In this document: positions 1-7,633 of the stretch, piece after piece | Numbering within the stretch: position 1 is the first letter of the stretch | Layout: every line of letters starts with the position of its first letter | Assembly (NCBI GenBank): GCA_944323775.1 | Contig: CALUTT010000001.1 | Coordinates: 1-52,961, forward strand | Origin: an uncultured Bacteroidales bacterium | GTDB taxonomy: Bacteria > Bacteroidota > Bacteroidia > Bacteroidales > UBA932 | Length of the DNA: 52,961 bases | Direction of reading: 5' to 3' | Made by a program: the position numbers and the translations under genes | The notes under the pieces: model-generated | Told to the model about the DNA's origin: nothing | The model's input: the letters and a program-made list of their open reading frames with translations, nothing else | Databases searched by the model: none

Positions 1-24
1 TTCAGACGTGTGCTCTTCCGATCT
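1..24 (+). other. Illumina adapter remnant at contig end
   Basis: The first 24 bases match the 3' end of the TruSeq read-2 adapter, ending in GCTCTTCCGATCT, and do not continue the reading frame of the rseP fragment in a meaningful way. They are library-construction sequence left on a contig end, not genome. Real sequence begins at about base 25. Confidence 0.97.
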
Positions 25-614
25 ACAGGATAATCGCCCTGAACGGCCAAGGAGTGGAATTCGTCCAGGATTCATGGAAAGTGCTTTCCGGAATGAAGGA
101 CAGCATCGTTACCGCTTCGGTAGTCAGAGGCGCCGATACGCTCGATATCCCCGTAAAGGTCGACACAAGCGGAAGGATCGGGGTCTTCACCAGTTCCCCG
201 GACGTCACCATACGGCACTACAACGCCGTCTCGGCTATTCCGGCCGGAGCGAGACTCGCCGGTGAGACCATTACCGGATACCTCAGAGACCTCAAGCTGC
301 TTGCCACGCCTTCGACCGGGGCATACAAGTCGGTCGGGAGCTTCATCGCCATCGGGCAGGTCTTCCCCTCGACCTGGGACTGGTACAGTTTCCTCAACAT
401 CATTGCCCTGTTGTCGGTAATGCTCGGAGTGATGAACCTGATTCCTATTCCCGGACTCGACGGAGGCCACATCCTTTTCGTACTGTATGAACTGGTGACC
501 GGCAGGAAGCCCAGCGACAGATTCCTCATGGCCGCGCAGATGGTCGGGATGGTAATCATCCTGGCACTCATGTTCCTTGCAGTGGGGAATGACATCGGAA
601 GAATAATATCATAA
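25..614 (+). CDS. rseP: RIP metalloprotease RseP (site-2 protease), 3' part
   Basis: This is the C-terminal part of an M50-family intramembrane zinc protease, which cleaves membrane-bound anti-sigma factors and similar substrates in the inner membrane. The frame is open from the adapter junction (reading from 27), and the first residues, RIIALNGQGV, are the end of a PDZ domain. A PDZ-like region follows, then the membrane segment with LIPIPGLDGGH, which carries the NxxPxPxLDGG signature and the aspartate that completes the zinc site. A last hydrophobic helix precedes the stop. The HExxH half of the active site lies upstream of the window. The gene is followed 11 bases later by the DUF4837 lipoprotein gene, so the two are probably cotranscribed. 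Confidence 0.93.
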
Positions 615-625
615 TTTGAATTCAT

Positions 626-1615
626 ATGAAAAAGCTGACAGCATTGTTTTTGACAATTCTTGCCCTTGCAGGCTGCAAGGGGACCGCAACTCTGCTGCCC
701 AACGTCAGCGGAAAGGCAGGAGAAGTCGTCGTAGTCATGGATCGGGAGAACTGGGAAGGTGAACTGGGCAACCAGACAAGGGAACTGCTCGCGGGTGACG
801 TCCCCTATTTCGTCATGCAGGAACAGCTGTTCTCTCTTGTAAACGTGTCTCCGACAGGATTTCCGGATCTGTTCAAAATCCACAGGAACATAGTCATGTT
901 CGACATAGACCCCCAACTCGACACCACAGGCATACTCTACCGCTACAACGTATGGGCCAAGCCCCAGATTGTCGCACAGGTATGCGCATACGATGCGGAA
1001 GGGGCAGCAGAACTGCTCAAGACACAGGGCAAGATCCTCGTCGAGGCTATAGAACAGGAAGAGCGCGACAGAATCATCGCCAATACGATGCTCTACGAAG
1101 AGAGCGACATCGCCGCAAAGATTTCGCAGATATTCCCCGGCACCCTGCACTTCCCTGTCGGATACAAGATCCGCAAGGCCACCGATAACTTCATATGGGT
1201 AGCCAACGACAAACAATACGTCTACCAGGATGTCTTCGTATACAGATACCCGGCAGAGCAGGACCACCCTTTCACCTCGGAGAACATCATAAGGCACCGC
1301 AACGAGATCCTCAAGGAGAACGTACCGGGAATGTTCGAGAACACGTATATGACGACCAGCGACTTCTTCGTCCCGCAAATCGAATACCTCCGCTACAGAG
1401 GGCGCGACATCGTTCAGACGCGCGGCATGTGGGAAGTCAAGAACGACTACATGGGCGGTCCGTTCGTGTCACACTCCTTCTACAGTCCCGACGGGAAGGA
1501 CATAATAGTTATCGAAGCCTTTGTCTATGCCCCGAGATACAACAAACGCCAGTATCTGCGGCAGGTCGAATCTCTGCTGTACTCATGGCAGTGGAACGAA
1601 AAGGCTGAGAAATAA
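626..1615 (+). CDS. DUF4837 family lipoprotein
   Basis: A 329-residue protein with a lipoprotein signal peptide (hydrophobic segment ending LALAGC, lipidated Cys at about residue 17), so it is expected on a periplasm-facing membrane. The body has the pattern of DUF4837, a Bacteroidota family of unknown function: GEVVVVMDRENWEG near the N-terminus, a central region that treats a protein or nucleic-acid-free beta structure, and repeated charged helices. It has no catalytic motif that I can recognise. It starts at an ATG 11 bases after the rseP stop, which suggests an operon and possibly an envelope-related role. The family assignment rests on remembered motif order and on the rseP context. Confidence 0.75.
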   Translation: MKKLTALFLTILALAGCKGTATLLPNVSGKAGEVVVVMDRENWEGELGNQTRELLAGDVPYFVMQEQLFSLVNVSPTGFPDLFKIHRNIVMFDIDPQLDTTGILYRYNVWAKPQIVAQVCAYDAEGAAELLKTQGKILVEAIEQEERDRIIANTMLYEESDIAAKISQIFPGTLHFPVGYKIRKATDNFIWVANDKQYVYQDVFVYRYPAEQDHPFTSENIIRHRNEILKENVPGMFENTYMTTSDFFVPQIEYLRYRGRDIVQTRGMWEVKNDYMGGPFVSHSFYSPDGKDIIVIEAFVYAPRYNKRQYLRQVESLLYSWQWNEKAEK

Positions 1616-1616
1616 A

Positions 1617-1647
1617 TTTGTCTTTTGGAAAATAATCTCTATATTTG
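1617..1647 (+). promoter_or_regulatory. Bacteroidota-type promoter for tRNA-Glu and rpsT
   Basis: A TTTG at 1617-1620 (-33 element) is followed after exactly 19 bases by TATATTTG at 1640-1647, a perfect match to the TAnnTTTG -7 element of the primary Bacteroidota sigma factor. Transcription should start near 1651, upstream of the tRNA-Glu at 1687, and can read on into rpsT. Confidence 0.75.
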
Positions 1648-1686
1648 CAATCCCAAATTGGGCATCTAGCCCTGCTTGGGTTGTGC

Positions 1687-1758
1687 GGTGGGTTCGTATA
1701 ACGGCTAGTACTCAAGATTTTCATTCTTGCAATAGGAGTTCGATTCTCCTACCCACTA
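1687..1758 (+). tRNA. tRNA-Glu (TTC)
   Basis: A full cloverleaf can be folded. The acceptor stem GGTGGGT pairs with ACCCACT (first pair is a G-U wobble), the D arm is GTAT...GTAC, the anticodon stem is CAAGA/TCTTG around the loop TTTTCAT with anticodon TTC, and the T stem is AGGAG/CTCCT around TTCGATT. The discriminator base is A. CCA is not encoded. It lies 21 bases upstream of rpsT and is probably cotranscribed with it. Confidence 0.95.
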
Positions 1759-1779
1759 CGAAATTTAAAAGTTAACATA

Positions 1780-2034
1780 ATGGCAAACACAGCTTCAGCA
1801 AAGAAGGCCGATCGCCAGAACGAACGGCACAGACTGCATAACAGGTATTATGCAAAGACCACGAGAAACGCAATACGCGACATACGCAACACGACCGACA
1901 AGGCAACTGCAGAGAAGAATGCACCCAAGGTATATGCTATGATCGACAAGCTCGCTAAAATTGGCCTTATACACAAGAACAAGGCATCCAATCTCAAGAG
2001 CGGCATTGCAGTTCATATTAATAAACTTGCATAG
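1780..2034 (+). CDS. rpsT: 30S ribosomal protein S20
   Basis: An 84-residue, strongly basic, helical protein that binds 16S rRNA in the small ribosomal subunit. The length is normal for the family, and the N-terminal MANTASAKKADRQNERHR and the C-terminal KASNLKSGIA segments are typical of S20. The ATG at 1780 is preceded by an A-rich leader with no Shine-Dalgarno site, as is normal in this phylum. The gene follows tRNA-Glu and its stop codon lies inside the loop of a strong intrinsic terminator. Confidence 0.97.
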   Translation: MANTASAKKADRQNERHRLHNRYYAKTTRNAIRDIRNTTDKATAEKNAPKVYAMIDKLAKIGLIHKNKASNLKSGIAVHINKLA

Positions 2035-2051
2035 GGCAAGTTTATTTTTTT
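2021..2051 (+). terminator. Intrinsic terminator overlapping the rpsT stop codon
   Basis: ATAAACTTGC (2021-2030) and GCAAGTTTAT (2036-2045) form a perfect 10-bp stem with a 5-base loop, followed by six T (2046-2051). The loop contains the rpsT stop codon TAG (2032-2034), so the left arm is coding sequence. This should end the tRNA-Glu/rpsT transcript just before tRNA-Pro. Confidence 0.85.
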
Positions 2052-2125
2052 CGGGATGTAGCGCAGTTGGCTAGCGCACCACGTTCGGGACGTGGGGGTC
2101 GTCCGTTCGAGTCGGATCATCCCGA
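2052..2125 (+). tRNA. tRNA-Pro (CGG)
   Basis: The acceptor stem CGGGATG pairs with CATCCCG. The D arm contains the GCGC...GCGC stem. The anticodon stem CCACG/CGTGG encloses TTCGGGA, giving anticodon CGG. The T stem GTCCG/CGGAT encloses TTCGAGT and closes with a G-U pair. The discriminator is A and CCA is not encoded. The gene begins directly after the T-run of the rpsT terminator; no separate promoter was recognised, so it may depend on read-through. Confidence 0.93.
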
Positions 2126-2140
2126 CAGCATTAAAAGAAA

Positions 2141-2176
2141 AAAGATGCGGCTGGAAAAGTTTCCAGCCGCATCTTT
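2141..2176 (-). terminator. Strong intrinsic terminator, mainly for the minus-strand porin
   Basis: AAAGATGCGGCTGGAAA (2141-2157) is perfectly complementary to 2160-2176. On the minus strand the hairpin follows the porin stop codon at 2196 and is followed by the T-rich run TTTTTTCTTTT. On the plus strand it is followed by only a few T, so it may also act weakly for the tRNA-Pro transcript. Confidence 0.85.
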
Positions 2177-2195
2177 CATGTTTCCGCCCACAGGG

Positions 2196-3467
2196 CTAGA
2201 AAGAGAATTTGGCGATGAGCTGCACCCTGTGGTTTGTCACCCAGTGAAGGTTCTGTGTGGCAAGGGCACGGCGGTCGTTTTCTCCCCATTCTCCATATTC
2301 GACTCCGGTAAGCTCATATTCGAGTCCTACGGAGAATTTGCCGAAGTTATACACCACGGTAGGCGTGATACGGTACATCTGATTCATGTTCGAGAAACTG
2401 TTCTTGCTGAAATACAGATGGTCGTTGTCGACGATATCCTTGGCCGTTCCGAAATTCTTGACGTATCCGGCAAAGAATATTCCCTGAAGCCTGTCGCCGT
2501 AGATGAGAGAAATCCACGAAGAACTGTTCCTGGTCGGCGTGTAGCTCCATGACCCGTCCTCGTTGAACGAAGTCACTGCATAACCGCCGTTCAGGTTCAC
2601 ATGCTCGCCGGCTTCGGCGAACACGGTCTTGGCCTTGACTGAGAACTTGCCTGAAGAATACTGGGCATAGACGAATGGAGACACGGTCGTTATCCTGTCT
2701 GAAACCTTCTTCGTAAGGTTTGTGTCATACCGTCTGGGCTTTATTGAGAGCAGGTCTGCACCTACGCGCACGAGGGCACCTTCCGCACTGTAGCTCAGGC
2801 CGAGGAAGAACTCCGGAGTGCATCCGTACTTAATGAAGTCGGCTGAATAACTTACTCCCCTGGCAGCGCCTTCCACAGGGCCGGCCGAGGTGTACTGCAT
2901 CTGCCAAATCGCATAGGCGCTCAGCGTCAATGCGTCACCGAGCCTGTAGTCCAGCTGGAGCAGAGGGGTGCGGGAGAAGGGATTGATAGGTGCGCCGGAA
3001 TTCAGGGAAAGCACGTCCGGAAGATCTGCGGCGAGCGGATGCCATGCCTGGCCGAACTTAAGCGAAAAATCGTCCTTGGCCAAAGTGAAGTATGCCTGAC
3101 GAAGCCTCAGGACGGCTGTTCCGGTGCTGCCTGAAAGACCGTTGTAGAAGTCCGTCTCGATCTTTGCTCCCATCTTCCATCCTTTGAACTCATACCCTGT
3201 GACATCGACACCGAGGCGTGAGGTAAGGGCGGCGAACCTGAAAGAATTGACCTCGTTGAGATCGACACCGTCAACGATGTCCCTGTCCTTCGGGAGATAG
3301 TAGAAGAGATCCTCGGTCCCGGCGACACTCTCGCGGGTGTCGAAAGACGCATAGTTGCGCACGAATCCGTAGACCTTGATCTTGGGAGTTGAAGATTCTT
3401 CTGCAGACGCTCCGGCCGTCATCAGTGACACCAGGGCGGCTGACAATATGATTCTCTTGATATTCAT
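2196..3467 (-). CDS. Outer-membrane porin-like beta-barrel protein
   Basis: A 423-residue protein starting at the ATG at 3467 (MNIKRI), with a signal peptide that ends near ASA at about residue 22. The mature part begins with a strand typical of porins (KIKVYGFVRNYASFDTR), has alternating aromatic/glycine strands throughout, and ends in phenylalanine (QLIAKFSF), the usual outer-membrane insertion signal. It resembles Bacteroidota porins annotated as DcaP-like or as generic gram-negative porins. It lies 37 bases downstream of the DASS transporter gene on the same strand, so it probably provides the outer-membrane entry for the same organic anion. The substrate is not evident from the sequence. 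Confidence 0.8.
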   Translation of the reverse strand: MNIKRIILSAALVSLMTAGASAEESSTPKIKVYGFVRNYASFDTRESVAGTEDLFYYLPKDRDIVDGVDLNEVNSFRFAALTSRLGVDVTGYEFKGWKMGAKIETDFYNGLSGSTGTAVLRLRQAYFTLAKDDFSLKFGQAWHPLAADLPDVLSLNSGAPINPFSRTPLLQLDYRLGDALTLSAYAIWQMQYTSAGPVEGAARGVSYSADFIKYGCTPEFFLGLSYSAEGALVRVGADLLSIKPRRYDTNLTKKVSDRITTVSPFVYAQYSSGKFSVKAKTVFAEAGEHVNLNGGYAVTSFNEDGSWSYTPTRNSSSWISLIYGDRLQGIFFAGYVKNFGTAKDIVDNDHLYFSKNSFSNMNQMYRITPTVVYNFGKFSVGLEYELTGVEYGEWGENDRRALATQNLHWVTNHRVQLIAKFSF

Positions 3468-3504
3468 TTGCAAGGTAATTATGAAATATTCACGACGCCT
3501 GCAT

Positions 3505-4962
3505 TCACGCAGCCTTGGGGAAAGGGAACAGATATGTAAGCATCAGGTATGAAAGGATCAGTCCTACGACACCGATGATAATGCCAAGCTTTGCCATCTG
3601 GTTCGTCTTTACGAGACCGGTTGATGCCGCAATGGCATTCGGAGGGGTCGAAATAGGGAACAGCATGGCGAGCGACGCACACATGGCCACATAAGGGATA
3701 AGGGCCTCCATTCCGCCTATGCTCTCGAACTGAGCGTGGTTCGCGGAAGCGGGATCGTCAAGGGCAAGACCCACAACTATCAGGATAGGGATAAGCAGCG
3801 CGGCAGTCGCGGAATTGCTTATGAAGTTCGACAGAGCGTAGCAGATGAGTCCGGCAACAAGCATAACGACGACCACATTCATCTGGCTGAAAGGTATCGC
3901 GTTGATCAAAGTGGCGGCCAGGCCGGTCTCGTTGAGTCCGGTACCGAGGGCGAAGCCTCCCGCAACAAGCCACAGGACACTCCAGTTGATTTCAGAAATG
4001 TATTCTTTCTTGAATATTCCGGTACATGTATATACCGCAAGAGGGATGAGGGCGACGATGTTGGAGTTGATTCCTGTAACGGCCTCGGTAGCCCAGAGAA
4101 TGATGGTCAGGAAGAAAGTAATCCATGCAACATAAGTTCTCCAGTCAGATTTCTTTGCCTGCGTCTCGATCTTGATTGTCACGGTCTTGCTCTTGAAAGG
4201 GAAGAAGACCAGCAGCAGGGCCCATGCGATGAGCATCATGACAAGCACGAAAGGAACCATGCGTGACATCCATACGGCAAAGTCAATCCTGTATCCTGCA
4301 TTCTCGAGAGCACCTATCGCAATGGCATTCGGAGGAGTTCCGATAGGAGTGCCTATACCTCCGAGATTCGCCGCAATCGGGATTGACAGGGCCAGACCCA
4401 CCTTTCCGGGTTCATCCTCGGGAAGGCTTTTGAGAACGGGGGCAAGGAACGCAAGCATCATCGCTGCCGTCGCCGTATTGCTCATGAACATCGAGAACAG
4501 GCTGATGACGATGAGGAAGCCCAGAAGGACGAACTTGGACTTGTTTCCGAAAAGTCCGAGAAGCAGCTTGGCTATTGCAGCATCCATTCCGTATTTGGAT
4601 GCAATGATCGCAAGCACGAAGCCTCCGAGGAAAAGCATTACGACAGGATCGGCGAATGAGGCCATAATGTCCTTGTAGCCGATCAGAGAGCCGTACTGCG
4701 GATCGCACAGCAACCTGATACCCTTGTCGGATACCGTCAGAAGCATTATGACAATGACAAGAAGAGATGTGGTCCAGTTGGGGATGACCTCGAAGATCCA
4801 CATGAGCGCGGCGAATATGAAAATTGCGATCATTCGCTGCTGGACAACGGTGAGGGCCTCAATTCCGAAGAATTCGACCGGAACCACCCATAGAAATACC
4901 GTTATGACCAGAGTCAAGGTCAGAAGAACGATATTCCTGACAGAGAAACTTTGTGTTGACAT
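3505..4962 (-). CDS. DASS (SLC13) family sodium-coupled anion symporter
   Basis: A 485-residue inner-membrane transporter with about 11 hydrophobic segments. It has the two inverted-repeat signatures of the divalent anion:sodium symporter family: SNTATA (161-166) with GTPPNAIA (208-215), and SNSATA (382-387) with STPPNAIA (438-445). In VcINDY-type proteins these SNT/TPP motifs bind the carboxylate substrate and sodium. Likely substrates are C4-dicarboxylates or citrate, but sulfate or phosphate cannot be excluded from sequence alone. The gene heads a two-gene operon with the porin downstream. Confidence 0.92.
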   Translation of the reverse strand: MSTQSFSVRNIVLLTLTLVITVFLWVVPVEFFGIEALTVVQQRMIAIFIFAALMWIFEVIPNWTTSLLVIVIMLLTVSDKGIRLLCDPQYGSLIGYKDIMASFADPVVMLFLGGFVLAIIASKYGMDAAIAKLLLGLFGNKSKFVLLGFLIVISLFSMFMSNTATAAMMLAFLAPVLKSLPEDEPGKVGLALSIPIAANLGGIGTPIGTPPNAIAIGALENAGYRIDFAVWMSRMVPFVLVMMLIAWALLLVFFPFKSKTVTIKIETQAKKSDWRTYVAWITFFLTIILWATEAVTGINSNIVALIPLAVYTCTGIFKKEYISEINWSVLWLVAGGFALGTGLNETGLAATLINAIPFSQMNVVVVMLVAGLICYALSNFISNSATAALLIPILIVVGLALDDPASANHAQFESIGGMEALIPYVAMCASLAMLFPISTPPNAIAASTGLVKTNQMAKLGIIIGVVGLILSYLMLTYLFPFPKAA

Positions 4963-5007
4963 TACTGATTAACTATGTGTTGAATGATTTTTCTCATTTC
5001 AGGGTGC

Positions 5008-5015
5008 CAAATTTA
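5008..5015 (-). promoter_or_regulatory. Candidate -7 element for the DASS/porin operon
   Basis: On the minus strand these bases read TAAATTTG, a full match to the TAnnTTTG element, about 46 bases upstream of the DASS start codon. A good TTTG at -33 is not present at the expected distance, so the promoter may be weak or activator-dependent. Confidence 0.45.
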
Positions 5016-5048
5016 GGTAATATTAATCGAAAAACCTCACTTTATCAC

Positions 5049-5076
5049 AAAAAAAGCCGGCCAACAGGTGGCCGGC
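5049..5076 (-). terminator. Intrinsic terminator of the TonB-receptor/FISUMP operon
   Basis: GCCGGCCA (5056-5063) and TGGCCGGC (5069-5076) form an 8-bp GC-rich stem with a 5-base loop. On the minus strand it lies just after the stop codon of the FISUMP gene (5099) and is followed by seven T. Confidence 0.85.
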
Positions 5077-5098
5077 AGAATAAATTCGAGAGTGCACG

Positions 5099-6157
5099 CT
5101 AGTCCTTGACGCAGCGTACTGACACTCCGTTCGTGATATTGCTGTATGCAAGGCTGAGCCTGCCGTCCTCGTAGGTCTTGGTGAATGAAGACATCAGCGC
5201 GAACATCTGCTGGCCGCCGTTGCTTGTAGTGTAGCCGGTAGAGGCAAGGATATAGTTCATCGCGTTACTCCCCCACCATTCCTCGACAGGAGAAGTTGCC
5301 TCCTTGATTGTGACGGTCTGGTACTTGCCGTTGAAGACACATCCGGCAAAGACGAAATTGAATCCTGCATCATTGGCCTTGACCACGGAAGCATAGTTCT
5401 TCTCGGCATCGAAGAAGACGGCGTCGGTCTTCTTGTCAGGAGCGGATTCCTCATCGTCACCCTTGTTGGAGTCGCCGCAGAGAGCGAACCACTCGGATCT
5501 GGTCGGTATGTGCCATCCTTCGGGGCAGATACCCTGTACACCCTCAAGATTCTTGTAGTTTTCCTCGGTTACCTCGACACCGAACGCTGTAGCGCATCCG
5601 TAAAGATACCCGTACTTTGCTACGGACTCGTCATCCGTGAGCGCAGTCGCCACGGTACCGTCGACAGAATATGGATACCACAGCCCGCTGCCGTCGGAAG
5701 GATCTGATGACACGGTCATTCCATCGGGAACATACCTCAGGTTGTCCACCATCCAGTATTTGCCGTCAGGCATGTAAACTACCCTGTAGTCCACACCGCC
5801 ATAGTTCAGAGACGGTGCAGGGACCACGATCTTCACCACTGACTCCGTGGAGATTCCGTCAGCATTCGTGAACTTGACGGTGAAGCTCTCCGTCTGCTCC
5901 GATGCCGTAGTGTTGCCTGGAACAGTCACCGTAAGCTCCGTAGTTCCGGCCGTACCTCTGATAGGAACGACGTCAACGGTAGTGGAAGTTATCTCCCAGT
6001 CGCAGTTGGACTCAAGCACATAGCTCAGTGCCCCGCCGTAAAACGGAACGTCAATCTGGTCCTTGACACTTACACTCCCCTCCGGGGCGGGCGTCTTCTG
6101 GCAGGCTCCCAATGCAAGGAGGGCAACCAGCGCCGCAAAAGACAAAACTTTTCTCAT
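5099..6157 (-). CDS. BACON/FISUMP domain lipoprotein
   Basis: A 352-residue lipoprotein (signal ending LALGAC, Cys at about residue 19). After a short linker comes an immunoglobulin-like segment with the BACON signature (ESNCDWEIT near residues 50-58). From about residue 118 on it has the features of the Fibrobacter succinogenes major domain (FISUMP): KYWMVDNLRYVP, YGYLYGCATA, GICPEGWHIPTRSEW, and a C-terminal NGVSVRCVKD. FISUMP proteins are surface lipoproteins of unknown role that are common in gut Bacteroidota. It is the last gene of the receptor operon, 12 bases after the DUF6850-like gene, and it precedes a strong terminator. A surface binding or display role with the receptor is an inference. 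Confidence 0.85.
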   Translation of the reverse strand: MRKVLSFAALVALLALGACQKTPAPEGSVSVKDQIDVPFYGGALSYVLESNCDWEITSTTVDVVPIRGTAGTTELTVTVPGNTTASEQTESFTVKFTNADGISTESVVKIVVPAPSLNYGGVDYRVVYMPDGKYWMVDNLRYVPDGMTVSSDPSDGSGLWYPYSVDGTVATALTDDESVAKYGYLYGCATAFGVEVTEENYKNLEGVQGICPEGWHIPTRSEWFALCGDSNKGDDEESAPDKKTDAVFFDAEKNYASVVKANDAGFNFVFAGCVFNGKYQTVTIKEATSPVEEWWGSNAMNYILASTGYTTSNGGQQMFALMSSFTKTYEDGRLSLAYSNITNGVSVRCVKD

Positions 6158-6169
6158 AACACTAGATAT

Positions 6170-7633
6170 TTAAAAATTATAGCCGAATTTCAATCCTGCG
6201 CTCCACCGCATGTTACCGGGGAGCAGATTCACCTTGAAAGCGCGCACGAGCCCCCCGTCGGCAGATATGAAACAGCCTCCAGGGAAATTGAACCTCAGTT
6301 CAGCCCCGGCCAGGACCCTCGGCGCGGTCTCGTACTCGCACGCGTAAGCATACAGATCATCCATTCTGCCTGAAGCCTTGGAGAATTCGACGGTCTCCCC
6401 TGCATACCATCCGAGACGCGGACTTATTTCAAACAGCCATGCGCGCAGCCTCGCCTCCACCCCGACAAGCACCGACCGCAACTCCTGGGAAGCAGTCTCC
6501 GGATACTTCGGCAGGACCAGACTCTGGCGGTCACTGAACTCGACCGACGGACGGATCTCAAAAGCCGGTGCGAGATACTCGTATTCAAGCGCGAGATTCA
6601 GACGGTTGCTCGAGAACAGGCGGTTGCTCGCATATTCCACCGTGTTGATTACTCCGCCCTCGGCAACCTTGTCAAGCACACTCTCTCTGTTATTGATGCG
6701 GGACCAGCCGAATCTGCTGCGCAGGGTATGCCTTCCTGCACGGAAGTCAAGCCTGGCCTCGGCGCCTGGACCTTCATACCTGTACCACACAGTCTGCTTT
6801 TCCCCCACTTTCCCCTTGAGATACGAAAAGCTCACGTCCGCATACAGACGGTTGCCGTATCCGGCCTGGAGGGCGACGCCAAGAGAATTCTGGGAGACAG
6901 GCAGGCCGATACCCGATTCGGAAAGCCTCGTACCGCTTCCGGTCCAGACCTGATAGTTGCCGTAGTACAGTCCCTCGTTGAAGAACGCGAAAGGAGCGGT
7001 CTGCGTGGAACCTATCTGCTCGGCGTCTATGCTCTCGGTATTCCTCACATACACCAGTGACAGTCCGGTGCTGAACTTGCCGGCCACATACAGGAGCGAC
7101 GGGGCGAATTCCAGATCGAGACAATATCCCGTGTACCTGAGATCCTTGCGTTTTGCAGCATTAGCGCTCAGGAAGTTCATGGATGCGCCGACCAGCCAGC
7201 GGTCCGAGAGAGGGACCGAGATTCCCCCGCCGAGGGAATATTTCTGGAACGACTTCCGTCCTGGAGTGAATTCCATGACATCCACGGGGAAAAAGCCGGG
7301 ACGCATGAACATCGAACCGCACATGTCGTAAGCCTCTACATCGCTGAATCCGAAACTGCCGCGGAGCGAGAATTTCTCAAGCTGGGTCACGGCACGCGCC
7401 AGCACGTCAGCGCCCCACTGAGACGATGACTGGTCATAACTGCGGAATGATCCCGTCTCATAGGAGGCCCCGATCGCAACATCTGCATAGCTGAGCGTAT
7501 CCAGGCGGATGGCGGCAACATTGGAGCCGTCATTCCAGAGATTGTTCCTCTCAAGACGTTCATAGCGCAGCGTCTGCGCCTGCGCTGCCGCGCACACGGA
7601 AAGGCATGCGACAACGGCAATATGCCTAATCAT
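6170..7633 (-). CDS. DUF6850-like outer-membrane beta-barrel protein
   Basis: A 487-residue protein starting at the ATG at 7633 (MIRHIAVVACL), which gives a compact signal peptide cleaved near AQA and an 8-base overlap with the preceding gene; an ATG at 7657 is an alternative. The mature part starts RYERLERNNLWNDGSN and consists of aromatic-rich amphipathic strands ending in KFGYNF, so it is an outer-membrane barrel. The sequence pattern and the position behind a DUF4876-like gene fit the Bacteroidota family DUF6850. Its role is unknown. Together with the receptor and the lipoprotein it forms an outer-membrane set. Confidence 0.7.
   Translation of the reverse strand: MIRHIAVVACLSVCAAAQAQTLRYERLERNNLWNDGSNVAAIRLDTLSYADVAIGASYETGSFRSYDQSSSQWGADVLARAVTQLEKFSLRGSFGFSDVEAYDMCGSMFMRPGFFPVDVMEFTPGRKSFQKYSLGGGISVPLSDRWLVGASMNFLSANAAKRKDLRYTGYCLDLEFAPSLLYVAGKFSTGLSLVYVRNTESIDAEQIGSTQTAPFAFFNEGLYYGNYQVWTGSGTRLSESGIGLPVSQNSLGVALQAGYGNRLYADVSFSYLKGKVGEKQTVWYRYEGPGAEARLDFRAGRHTLRSRFGWSRINNRESVLDKVAEGGVINTVEYASNRLFSSNRLNLALEYEYLAPAFEIRPSVEFSDRQSLVLPKYPETASQELRSVLVGVEARLRAWLFEISPRLGWYAGETVEFSKASGRMDDLYAYACEYETAPRVLAGAELRFNFPGGCFISADGGLVRAFKVNLLPGNMRWSAGLKFGYNF

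Noticed and set aside
218-1378. Long open frame of 386 codons on the minus strand, opposite rseP and the DUF4837 gene
   Set aside because: It is antisense to two genes with clear family features, has no recognisable domain, and long antisense frames are expected at this base composition.
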